A DNA stretch of 64,000 nt, taken from positions 4,988,088-5,052,087 of the forward strand of contig CM037593.1 of assembly GCA_021018995.1 (NCBI GenBank), written 5' to 3'. The notes below the pieces were generated by a model. The model made no database searches, was not told the DNA's origin, and worked only from the letters and a program-made list of their open reading frames with translations. The translations under genes were made by a program, and so were the position numbers. Shown piece by piece: positions 23,101-33,304 of the stretch; position 1 is the first letter of the stretch, and every line of letters starts with the position of its first letter. Source of the DNA: Chloranthus sessilifolius (Eukaryota; Streptophyta; Magnoliopsida; Chloranthales; Chloranthaceae).

Positions 23101-23491
23101 GGCAAAAGGGGAGATCCCATTTGGCTGCGAGGGCAGCAGGTTCCATCTAAAAATCCGGTTGGTCTTTGTCAATAGTCGGCCCGTAGAAACCCGCAAACAT
23201 CCACACTTTCCCTGAGTCATTGTTCCGAAGCACCACCAACGCAGAAAATATCCCCACTTCCTCATCCAGTTTGTCAAATATTCGAGTGTCCCATGCCATT
23301 AGAATGCCACCCGAAGCGCCATCAGAATCAACGCCCATCCAGTCCCAATGATTTCCCCCAATCACCGACGTCACTTTCTGCCCGTCACAACTGCCCCACT
23401 TGGTTTCCTGCAAAGTAATAACGGCCGGTTTGATCATATCTATCACCCATTTAACCCTTGCCCGTTTGCCCCCACCACAGATGCCTCTCAC
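20170..23491 (-). pseudogene. LINE B ORF2: endonuclease-RT-zf-RVT, frameshifted
   Basis: The N-terminal EEP endonuclease at 23491-23147 has AVITLQETKWG and GGILMAWD. Its C-terminal part at 23003-22764 has the FTWSNLQ and SNHRPVLL motifs that carry the catalytic His. RT follows with FITLIPKRDGA and ADFRTIYLTNCIYKIIAKVL (22168-21866), then SSRGLHQGDPLSPFLFNMV and the catalytic FADD at 21438-21449. FPIKYLGLPLG lies at 21278-21033. The zf-RVT motif (NWCVMCKDGEETAS) is near 20260. The catalytic residues are intact, but the ORF is split into at least six frames. Confidence 0.85.
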
Positions 23492-23518
23492 GTTCTAAGA
23501 AAGCATCTTCATAAACAG

Positions 23519-25057
23519 CTAGCAGAAATCCCGCCCATACCATAGGATGTGGGGGTACACCCTCCTTCTTCCCCTTTCCCATTCGACATCCCCTATTGTA
23601 ACCTTGCCAGTTCCCGAGCCCCCCTGCTGCTTCTTCTTGTTCTCCTTGCGACTAACCATGATGGACCGAAACACATTCCGGAGTGCCTCATCGGACCCCT
23701 TGAAAGACATCCCGAGATTGCGTCCAACCTGAATGAGGCGGTCTATGTCGTTTGCCATACCTATCCCAGCCTCTGCCCTCTCTCGCAAGGATCTCAGTAG
23801 ACTGCCCTGTGTTGTGTAGTCCACTGCGTCGCCACCACAGAGGGGTCCCTCCTCCATCTCAGTAAACTCGATCGAACTCCTCGGCAGTGTTACCAGCACC
23901 TGACTGCCGACGATTTCAATCGGTCCCTCTTCACTCAAATTCAGAGTATCGGCATCCCCCTGGCCCGGAAGATTTGAAGGATATGTAATACCAGGTTGCA
24001 GAGACCCCCTCCCTTGTCCCCGAGTAACCCCCCTTCCACTCCCAGACCATTGCTGTTCCACCCATGCCCCAAAGGCCCAGGGTCTCAGGCCCAACATATT
24101 CGATCCCACTGAGAATCGGGCTATCGTCCCAGAGGGCCCAATACTCATATGCAGTATGAAGCCCCATGGGTTAGAGCAAGAAATGGCCCACGAAGTAGTA
24201 CCCGCCAGATGGCCCCCACTAGAAACACCCATACTCCTTACCCGCCACATGTGTAAGGCATCATGTGCCACTCCAGCATCTAGCCCCCCTACCTTTCTCC
24301 AAAGGTATTGCCCAGAGTCAACTTTGTACAATACCGGCTCCAGGCTTCCAGAAGTATCCTTTGGGGCATGACGTGTCGTCACCCCAGCTAACAGCCTTCG
24401 TCGAGATTCCTTAAATAACCTTCCTCTTCACTGATAAACCCTAAAGCCTTTTTTGCCGCCAACAAGTTTGTTCCATACCAAGCTTCCTGAAGCTTCCATC
24501 TCCATCGGATCCCAGGTATGGTCACTGACACTCTTATCGCCGGCATCCATGACGTCTCACCAACCTCCTTCAAAAGCAGGTGTCCTTTTCCGTGCAAGGA
24601 GTATGAAACGATCCCAACCATAGGAAACATCGACGGTGATAGATCCTTCTCTATTCCGCCCAGCCGTAAGACTTGCAGTACCATCTCCGGTCCATTGTCG
24701 TGGTTAAGGTGGTCTGTAGATCTATTCTTGTCGATGTAGCTACCCTCGCCATCGTTGTACCTACTTGAGCCAGCATTTAGCTCCAAGGTTTCATCAGCAA
24801 TCTCCCCTTTTTTAAGCTCCTCTCTTGATCGATGGATATGGCGGTCCCCCAACGAGGAAGCAATGCCCCCTGTTGCCGTGGAAGACCACCCGTGTATACT
24901 GCAGCCCGCCGAATTTGCGGCTATGACCCTCTCCATGCACCTCGATACGTCCTTTCCAGGCTGATCTACCCCGTCCCCGATTGGTTCGATCACCGGTGCG
25001 ACTTCTTCTGTGGTACCATGGGACCATTTCCCAATTGTTGGATCCATGCGCCCTCAA
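23519..25057 (-). pseudogene. LINE B ORF1 (gag-like), two frames
   Basis: Open stretches of 219 codons (25047-24388) and 287 codons (24382-23519) lie in different frames just upstream of the endonuclease, the position of L1 ORF1. The first contains LHGKGHLLLKEVGETSWMP and IRWRWKLQEAWYG. The second ends in a basic KENKKKQQ segment. No zinc knuckle could be placed with certainty. The assignment as ORF1 rests mainly on position. Confidence 0.6.
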
Positions 25058-25159
25058 TGTGGTGTGTTGTCGAGGGAGGAAGATTCTTGAATCTTCTCAC
25101 TTATTTTTGTCGGTTATTTCCATTCTTCGTAAGCTCTGGGCTTAAGCTATTCCACATCA

Positions 25160-25205
25160 TTAGCATCACAGCCTTATCGCATCTATTTGGGGTCGGCATA
25201 TCTGT
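25160..25205 (-). pseudogene. RTE LINE 3'-end remnant
   Basis: Reversed, the segment reads 'tatgccgaccccaaatagatg' followed by 'gataaggctgtgatg', the conserved RTE 3' terminus. Only this short piece is recognisable. Confidence 0.5.
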
Positions 25206-25584
25206 ATATTTGATTAATCATATTTTCTCTTCCATAATATCTTGGTGTTCCTAATTTGAGTGGCTTTTGCTGCCCCCCACCCCATCCCACACACGCACAT
25301 ACTCGTGCACACCCCCCCCCCCCTACAAATTCGTCTTCGGTTTCTTGCACTTGGAGTTCATCGACTAACACTGTATTAAGTTCCCTCCAATTATTGTTGA
25401 AGTATATGTGAGGAGAGGCCTTGCATCTGTGCCCCATGATTTTCCTACTAACTCTCTTGCTTGTGATCTTGTTCATTCCTTTCATGAGCTTTAGAGCTAC
25501 AAAAAATCTTTAGCATTTGATATTCACAACATGCTATGGTTGATGATATCTCAGCCCTTGTGTCGATGCATACATGGACCTCAT

Positions 25585-25870
25585 GCCTCCTCCAGAGGAA
25601 AATAAGACTCTTTGATGTAAGTGGGTCTATAAAGTCAAGAGAGGCTTTAATAGCTTGCTAGGTATAAGGTTTGATTGGTTGCTTAAGATTTATCTAAAAG
25701 CACGGGTTTAATCATGAGACCTTTGCTCCAGTGGAGAAGATGCCGCCGTTTGTGCGTACTCTTATTGTTGTAACTGCTATTCATCAGTTGCACATTTTTC
25801 ATATGAATGTTAAGAATGCTTCCTTAAGTATCGTTAACTGAGAAGTGTATCTACAGCCTCTTGGTTTTTT
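25585..25870 (+). pseudogene. Ty1/copia RT N-terminal fragment
   Basis: Frames read KWVYKVK near 25620, ETFAPVEKMPPFVRTLIVV near 25715 and MNVKNASLSI near 25805, then EVYLQPLG. These match copia RT (KWVYKxK, FAPVAKMxTVRTL, DVKNAFLxG, EVYMxPPG) in order. Stops and small deletions are frequent. Confidence 0.75.
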
Positions 25871-26048
25871 CAAACTTGTCATGTTTATCTCATGTTTGGT
25901 TGATCATAAAGTAAACTGTGTTTGAGTATTTTTTTTCCAAATGTTTGGTTAATTGTAGAAATGTACTAGGTGATGGATCCAATGGAACTTGAATTTCTCG
26001 TATGACATTCGCTAAGTTTCTTTTCCGCAACTGAAATTTGAATTCCAG

Positions 26049-26121
26049 AATATGGCAGGATCAGATAGTCTACTGGATATTCCGAAGGGGTTACAAATGG
26101 AAAGGCTTAGCTCATTTATTG
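26049..26121 (+). CDS. membralin: Membralin, coding exon 4
   Basis: The 73-nt exon encodes NMAGSDSLLDIPKGLQMER and then LSSFI. The acceptor is TTCCAG| and the donor TTATTG|GTAAGG. It enters in phase 0 and leaves in phase 1, matching its neighbours. It is too short for ORF scanning and was found by frame continuity. Confidence 0.82.
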
Positions 26122-26218
26122 GTAAGGACTCATTTTGTTTACTGTTAGATAATTGAATGTTTTTGAATTTTTAGTTGATTTATCATTATTTTACCAGAAA
26201 TTTTCTTTATCACAAGCT

Positions 26219-26269
<51 letters not shown>

Positions 26270-26851
26270 CCGGACGCATCCCTGGAGGGCTGCACCCAGA
26301 TGCCAGATCACATGCCACATGCCACGTGGCATTTGGCACCCAAAACAAAACGTGTTTTGGGCTGTCCAGCCACGTGGCATGTGGTTTAAAGAGTTGTTTT
26401 TATTTTGATTTTTTGGACCTCATTTTGTGGGTGAGAAATAAGGTGACACCCCACAAGCCTGGCTCATCAAATTTTGGCACCTGACCTCATTTTCAACGGT
26501 GGATATGCATCGGATCAGGCCCAATTTTTTTGGGTGGTACCTATTCGATCTTATCCAAGTTGCCGTGGCACTTGATCCTTGTGACATGGTGCCCAACTGG
26601 TCTGGACGCAGCTCTAAGGGCTTTATCTGATGCATAGTCTCGGGTCTCTCTCTCTCTCTCTCTGTGTGTATATATATATATATGAAACTTGATTCTGCTT
26701 TGCAAAACGAAGCAAAGTGGGTTGTAAATGCTGATTCTTGTCGTTTAATATCCATGATTGTCTTAATTCATACCTAAATTTCTTAACCATATTATGTAGC
26801 ATAAACTGTTAGAAGCAGACAGAAATGACAAAGTATAGTTAGTTGTCGTAG
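26122..26851 (+). other. Membralin intron 4 (730 bp)
   Basis: GT-AG, phase 1. It contains (TA)n at 26220-26262, (CT)n at 26645-26663 and a second short (TA)n at 26669-26682. Between them is about 380 bp with a GC-richer block holding 'cacgtggcat' twice. It could be an inserted element but no TIR or TSD was confirmed. Confidence 0.8.
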
Positions 26852-26973
26852 ATGCGCTCCTTGATGAATTTGCATTTTTGGTTTTGGCTAAAGCTCCAGT
26901 GTTTACTACAGTGAAATGGATGGAGAAAAGAAGCAAAGCATTTGAACCGACTTATTTATACACTGTTGAGAAG
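26852..26973 (+). CDS. membralin: Membralin, coding exon 5
   Basis: The 122-nt exon completes a GAT codon with the last base of exon 4 and encodes ALLDEFAFLVLAKAPVFTTV, KWMEKRSKAF, then EPTYLYTVEK. The acceptor is TCGTAG| and the donor GAGAAG|GTATCA. It leaves in phase 0. The segment belongs to the luminal region upstream of the conserved HPCFGNRWQQ block. Confidence 0.87.
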
Positions 26974-27187
26974 GTATCATTCCTGTTCCTTCTATTTTTA
27001 TTAAAATGTTCTTGTGTTTTCACTCATCCAACCACTTTCTCCCAAGTCCCAGCATTAGCATAAACCCACTGTATCACTGCCAGACAACTAAACACTAGCA
27101 CATGCTCTCATTTGTTTTTGAGCAATCATATTGCCTTTAATATGAACACTTCTTTAAAGATACTTACAGCAGACTTTTTTGGTGTAG

Positions 27188-27282
27188 GGATATTTCTTGC
27201 TTCCTGAAGAAGCTAAATCCCGGCATAATGTGCAGATTGTTAATATTAGCATTCCTGCTCGACATCCCTGCTTTGGGAACAG
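27188..27282 (+). CDS. membralin: Membralin, coding exon 6
   Basis: The 95-nt exon encodes GYFLLPEEAKSRHNVQIV followed by NISIPARHPCFGN and the first two bases of Arg. The acceptor is GTGTAG| and the donor GAACAG|GTTCAT. HPCFGNR is the start of the most conserved membralin block and is completed by exon 7, 19.3 kb away. Intron 5 before it is only 214 bp (26974-27187). Confidence 0.9.
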
Positions 27283-27814
27283 GTTCATTTCAGTTAATAT
27301 CTTTAGCTATTATATAGTCTGTTTTAGTCCCAGAGCAGATGACCTTGAAGTCGAACCATCAAACTTTATACATATGAAATAATGCTGCTTTAGTAGGGTT
27401 GCTAGCAGCTCCATTAGATTTGTCATTCCCTTTATTAAGATACTTTTGAATATGATTCTTGCAAGGCAAAATCTCTGTACTCTTTCTATTTTTCATCATT
27501 TCGAACTTCCCACTTGATATAACGTGACAATAGACTTGCGTAGATGTCTCATCTGACAATGTTTTGGCTTTCAACTTGAGAGCTCCCAAGAGGGCCTGCT
27601 TAGATTTTTCAAAAGTTTCTTTGTTTATGGAGTTCTATTAATTATCTATTTTTGAAATTTATTTTTAATCCATTTGCGAGTGATCATGAATTTTGCGGTA
27701 TAGGTGCCTCCAAGGCAATCGATACAAGTATCTTTTATGTATAACAGCTCTCCACTAATGGTGTCAGATCTTGAAACACAACCACACTTTCCTCAGATCT
27801 TGAACACATCCACA

Positions 27815-28045
27815 CTTTAATCATCATCATAGCCTAAAGGGTACACTCTCTGTTACTGCGCAACCCTTCATATTGCTTTTCCCTACTTCCATCCAGGTCT
27901 TCAGTGGTCTTGCTCATCTCCTACTTGTGCTTGTATTGTCTCAATCCTTAGTACAGGGATTGTTTCCGGCCTCATATGGACATGTCCAAACCAATCTCAA
28001 ATGACATTCCATCATTTCTCCTTTATAATTGCCACCTCTTAATTC
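27815..28045 (-). pseudogene. RTE-type LINE 3' fragment, antisense
   Basis: The minus strand reads FGHVHMRPETIPVLRIETIQ and ends in an 'atgatgatga' tail at 27816-27830. This matches the C-terminus of RTE reverse transcriptase and its characteristic tail. Frames are broken. Confidence 0.65.
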
Positions 28046-30164
28046 TCTTATGTACTCGTTCTTAATTTATCATTTTGCTAATACTTGACATTATTGGAGT
28101 GTTTGTTCAATGGTTCCCTACATGGACTTCTCTGTATCTTATTCTTTTTTTATCGTCTTCCAATGTTCTGAAAATCGGTTGGGGCTGCCGCCTGGGCGGA
28201 TCAGGTCTTCAGGCGCCTCGAATCAGGCCCTGGCAGCTTCTAAGGCGGTATGGGCCTTGGGCGCCCACCCGGCCCGCCCTACTTATAAGTAATAAAACCC
28301 TTTTTTTTTCAACATTAGACTAGGAAGTGGTTTTTTTTTTTTTTTTTTTTTTCCTTTTTTTCTATTGTTCTATGCCTTTTTTTTCTCTCTTCTTTGCTAT
28401 TTTTTTTTTCTTCTTTCTTCTTCCAACAGCTGTGTTTTTTTCCTCCTTGTTTTCTTTGTTTCTTCTTTTTCTCCGACAACTAGCTGCCAGACAAGAAGCA
28501 TTCTATATTTCTTTTTTTTTCTTTCTTTTCTTCTTCTCTGGCAACAAATGCAAAAAAGGCTGTGAAGCAGCCTTTAATATTATTATTATTATTTTTCTTT
28601 TTCTTCTTTTTCTTCCTATTCCAGTGAGGCCGTGAAGCCTTTTTTTTTCCGGCAAGGCTGTGAAGCCGCCTTCTTCCTATTCTGGTAGGGCTGTGCACAC
28701 AAGTGTTTTTTTTTTTTTTTTGGTAACAAAGCTAAAATATATTAAAACAAAAAAGAAAGGAGATACATACCTTGGTGGGTAGTAAGGAACTACCAAACAA
28801 AGAGACCTCCCAAAAAGCCTTACCCAGGGACCCGTGTAGGTCTACGACATCCCGAACCCCCATCGCTACGAAAACAACTCACAGGAAGCTATAGACAACA
28901 ACAATCCCACATCATCATGAAGTGTTGAAACCCGTCGTTAAATTCAGTCATCTTGACAACATTCCAGCTAATCACCTAGTCTCGAATATCATGGATAACC
29001 ATCATAAATGGTTTGGCCTTTCGTTTGAAAACTCGATTGTTTCTCTCCACCAAAATAGCCCAGAAAACCACATACACAGTAAGAGGCCATAACTCTTTCC
29101 TATGGTCATCCACACCTATTTCCTTCCACATTTCCATCATTTGACCCGGCTAGAATGGAAGGACCCATTTAACATTAAAGATGTTAAAAATTTTATACCA
29201 AATAGTTCGCGCGAAAAAGCAATGTAATAGGATATGCGCGATGTTCCTAAAATCGGCTGGGGCGGCAGCCTGGGTGAATCGGGTCCCCAGTTGATCCGGT
29301 TTAGGGGTGGGGCTGTGTATGAGGCGGATTGGGCTTGGGCGACCGCTCGGGCCCGCCCAAAATCGGTTCGGGTCGGACGGAGCGAGCCTATAAATATAGT
29401 TTTAAGTTTTTTTTTTTTCATTTCGGGCGCCTCTCTTCCTGTCCTCTCCTCCTCAGCTCCTCTCTTCCACAGACCACAACCCACAGCACAACGCCACCGG
29501 CGAGCCACAGGTAGGGTTTTTTTTTTTTTTCATTTTTTTCATCATTTTTTTTTTCTTTTCATCTTATTTTTATTTTTTTGCAGTTGTGTGCTTCTTCTTC
29601 GTAGCACCGACAACCCTCCAGGCTTCGGCAAGCCGGCAACTCCGGGCTCGGGCAATGCAACAATGAACAGCCAACAGGTTTTTTTTTTTTTTTAAACCCA
29701 TAGCCAACAGACAAGTTATTTTTTCTTCTTTTATTTATTCTCCTTTTTCTTTTTCTGTTTTTTTCCCTTTTTTTTTCTTTTTCTTCTTCTCCATTTTGTT
29801 TCCCTGGCAATTTTCTTCTTTTTTTTCTCCTTTTTCTTTTTTTTTTCATTCTTTTTTTTCTTCTTCTCCTTTTTTTTTTCCGGTTTTCTGGTTTTTTTCG
29901 GTCTTCTTCTTTCCTGACAAGTTTGTCCCTTCTTTTTTCCTGAATTTTTTTTTCTTTTTCTTCTTTCCTGCATTTTTTTTTTTGGTCCCGAGTCTCCTGA
30001 CAAAGTACTGTATGGTTGACTGCAATGCTACATGATCTTTTTTTTTTCCTTCTTTCCTGCACAATATATATATATATATATATTAAAATGTATGTTATAC
30101 ACTTATACTGTAATACTATAGTAACTGTATACTAAAATAATTATATAAATGTGGCTGTGTGCCC

Positions 30165-30258
<94 letters not shown>

Positions 30259-30419
30259 CTCAGTGCTGTGCTATTGCTCTGAGTGTGTGTGTGCTCAGCC
30301 TTAGTGTGTGCGCCTGTGCTGTGAGCTTGTGACTGTGTGTATACTCAATGCTGTATAACTCTGTATACTTAAAAAAATTATATATGATATATATGCTAAT
30401 ATATATTAATATTATAAAG

Positions 30420-30466
<47 letters not shown>

Positions 30467-30529
30467 ATTTGATTTTTTATTTGGATGTGTAGTTCACTGG
30501 TTTGAGCTTCAAACGTTCAAATGCCGTCT

Positions 30530-31269
30530 TCTTGTGTATAAACCAGTGCATTCGAAAAGAAGAGTGGGGATCCTGGTTGGAAGTATTGCTTTCTGAAGGA
30601 TCCATCAAATCCAAAGAAAATAGCGTACAATTTTTGTAAAAAGGAATGATATTCCAGCATTAATCAGTTGAAGAAACATCTTGCTAGTGTTTAGGGAGAC
30701 ATAATCCCTTGTAAAGATGTGTCAACAGAGGCTAGGGATGAGATGCGAAGTGCTCTCAACTTGATCAAAGAAAAGAAAGTCACAAAGGAGAAAGAAACGC
30801 AGGCAATATGGGAGTCTGTGCGGATTGTTGGTGATGATGAAGATGAGGACTTAGGTTCTGGTGATGAGGGTAATGAAGTAACTAGAGAAAGTCGTTGTTT
30901 TTTATCGAAGAGACCACGCACTCAGGGGCCGATAGATTCTTTTGTGCGCCGCCAACCAGTTGATGAAGTGAAGGGATAGGGAAAAATGTGGCAAACCGTC
31001 CTCCCAAAATACTTATCGAAAGAGAGAAAGGCACGTATAGACCAACATGTTGCTAGATGGTTCTATGTCCACGACATCACCTTTCACTCTATTAAAAGCA
31101 AATATTTTTTGAAAATATGTGAAGCAATTGGTCAATATGGGTCAGATATATTCCTTCAAATTATCAGTTGGGGGTTCCTTTGTTGATGGATGAGGTTGAC
31201 AGTATAGAAAAGAGATTAATCCCGCATAAAGAGACATGAGATACTTATGGTTGATTTATCATGGCAGAC
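30530..31269 (+). pseudogene. hAT-A transposase, N-terminal part (BED finger)
   Basis: The reading starts with a BED-type zinc finger region (DPGWKYCFLKDPSNPKK, NFCKKE, NQLKKHLAS), then an acidic linker (GDDEDEDLGSGDEGNE), then the conserved ARWFYVHDITFHSIKSKYF and IGQYGSD blocks of hAT transposases. At least three in-frame stops occur. It is cut at 31269 within the IMADTWTD motif by hAT-B. Confidence 0.85.
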
Positions 31270-31960
31270 ACGTGGACCATGGGTCAAAATATCGTTCGAT
31301 ACCGATACGTATCAGTATTGGACGTGGGTGATACGATACAATGAGTTTTTATCGTATCCCCCCTAAAACATAGTATTTATCGTCCGATTTGGGAAATTCA
31401 TCGCTCGCATTGTCCGATAATTTAGAGTATTCTCAAGTGCCTCTAAAACCATCAAATCTGACTCACGAAAGAGGGTCTAAAACCCCTCTTTCTTCGTTTT
31501 TTTCTCCACGAGCCCCTTTTTTTCCATCTGTTCTTGCTGTTCTTCCACCGGAGAACACGTTTTTGCCTTCTTGGTGCCGAATCAACGCCGAATCACCACC
31601 TGAAAAGTGCGGGATCGCCGCTGAATCGCCGTAGAGCATAGAGAAGGTACGTGTTCTACAACTATTGGTCATTTTTCCCTCATTTTCTTATATTTTAGTG
31701 GTTAAAATTTCAAGATCTACCCTTAAATATGATAGATATACCCTTAAATTTCAAGATCTACCCTAAAATTTCAAGATCAACCCTTAAATTATTTATAAAA
31801 ATTAATTTAAAAACTTAATTTAAAAAACTCAAGGGATAAATGGCCATAATGAATTGACCTTGTGGTTATGTGGCACCCAAACTTATGTGTGAGTTGCGGG
31901 TTATTTGGCTCAGGGCTCCCATTAAACCCTATACTTGAGACAAATGTCCCTGCACTTTTG

Positions 31961-32002
<42 letters not shown>
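31961..32002. repeat. (TA)n microsatellite in hAT-B
   Basis: A run of about 40 bp of TA dinucleotides in the 5' non-coding part of hAT-B. Confidence 0.9.
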
Positions 32003-32008
<6 letters not shown>

Positions 32009-32029
32009 GAGTTATTAATACATGTGTCA

Positions 32030-32360
32030 TGGGGTATGTGACACATCAATTATATGTATGACACATTGATTACTCATGTGTCACAAGTGTGTCACAAGTG
32101 TCACACGTGTTAGATACCCCATGAAACATGTCAGACATGTCACACCTGTGATACATGCCCCATGTCACATGTGTCACATGCCACATACCCCATGACACAT
32201 GTAGCTATGGATCACATGTGTGACATACCCTATTGACTCGTACACGTGTCATGGGGTATGTGACACATACCCCATGACACATGTGAATGTGTAATTGATG
32301 TGTCACATTTGTATTTGATGTGTCACATGTGTCCTGGGGTATGTGACAAATGTGACACAT
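32030..32360. repeat. Palindrome-rich 'catgtgtcac' block
   Basis: Dense direct and inverted copies of 'tgtcacatgtg' and 'ataccccatgacac'. The best example is a near-perfect palindrome with 17-bp arms (gtgtcatggggtatgtg at 32246-32262 and its complement at 32264-32280) around one base. It is non-coding. It lies in the 5' region of hAT-B, where subterminal repeats often serve as transposase-binding sites in hAT elements. Confidence 0.8.
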
Positions 32361-33220
32361 CAATTAGAATAATATCAAATAAATATGGTAAAATATAATA
32401 AAATATTTAAAAAATTAGAATAATATCAAATAAAAATGATTTTCAAATGTAACATAATATTTTACAAAATTAGAATAATATCAACTAAATATGATTTTCA
32501 AATGTAATCTAATATTTTACAAAATTAGAATAATATCAAATAAATATGGTAAAATGTCATCTAATATTTGAAAAATTAGAATAGTATCAAATAAATATGG
32601 TAAAATATAATATAATATTTTAAAAATTAGAAAAATTAGAATAATATAAATAAATATGGTAAAATATAATCTAAAATTTTAAAAATTAGAATAATATCAA
32701 ATAAAATTTCAAATGTAATCTAAAAGTAAAAAACCATTAGAATAATATCAAATAAATATGGTAAAATATAATCTAATATTTTAAAAATTATAATAATATC
32801 AAATAAAATTTTAAAAATTAGAATAATATCAAGTAAAAATGATTTTTAAATGTAATCTAATATTTTAAAAATTAGAATGATATCAATTAAATATGGTAAA
32901 ATGTAATCTAAAATTTTTAAAATTATAATAATATCAAATAAAATTTTAAATATAATCTAAAATTAGAAAACCATTAGAATAATATCAAATAATTATGGTA
33001 AAATATAATCTAATATTTTAAAAATTATAATAATATCAAATAAAATTTCAAAAATCTAATATTTTAAAAATTAGAATAATATCAAGTAAAAATGATTTTC
33101 AAATGTAATCTAATATTTTAAAAATTAGAATAATATCAAATAAATTTTCAATTGTAATCTAAAATTAGAAAAACATTAGAATAATATCAAATAAATATGG
33201 TAAAATATAATCTAGTATTA
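32361..33220. repeat. AT-rich minisatellite, about 17 units of 46-61 bp
   Basis: Units begin 'ttagaataatatcaa' at roughly 32362, 32416, 32470, 32525, 32576, 32637, 32687, 32738, 32789, 32819, 32873, 32924, 32975, 33026, 33072, 33126 and 33177; the 32789 unit is truncated to 30 bp. Three variant types alternate: one with 'atatggtaaaatataatc', one with 'gattttcaaatgtaatc' and one with 'aatttcaaatgtaatctaaaa'. This suggests a higher-order repeat of about 240 bp. It lies directly upstream of the hAT-B transposase start. Confidence 0.88.
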
Positions 33221-33304
33221 GTCAACATGAATCAACATGCAATGATATATCACATGTAATTTAATTCAATCGTTTTCTCATTCATGGAGGTAAAATAAAT
33301 AAAT

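Larger units (their letters stand above)
19768..25080 (-). mobile_element. L1-type LINE 'B', near full-length (about 5.3 kb)
   Basis: On the minus strand it runs from 25080 to a short poly(A) at 19768-19773. The order is ORF1 (25057-23519), endonuclease (23491-22764), linker (22760-22131), RT (22168-21033), C-terminal region (20964-20446) and zf-RVT (about 20260-20170). This is the standard plant L1 layout. Frames are broken by several indels and stops. No convincing TSD was found. It is antisense to membralin. Confidence 0.85.
13570..26048 (+). other. Membralin intron 3 (12.5 kb)
   Basis: GT-AG intron, from donor GTGAGG to acceptor ATTCCAG. It holds an LTR-like block, two minisatellites, a MITE, copia integrase and RT fragments and two antisense L1 elements. 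Between these, 25206-25584 is AT-rich with a 14-base C run near 25310-25323 and no gene. Confidence 0.85.

Noticed and set aside
29559-30062. 167-codon Lys/Arg-rich ORF
   Set aside because: It is the complement of a T/C-rich tract in hAT-A. The composition alone makes an open frame and there is no domain.
32361-33220. Regularly spaced repeats that could suggest a CRISPR-like array
   Set aside because: Units are directly adjacent, with no unique spacers, in a plant transposon. It is a minisatellite.
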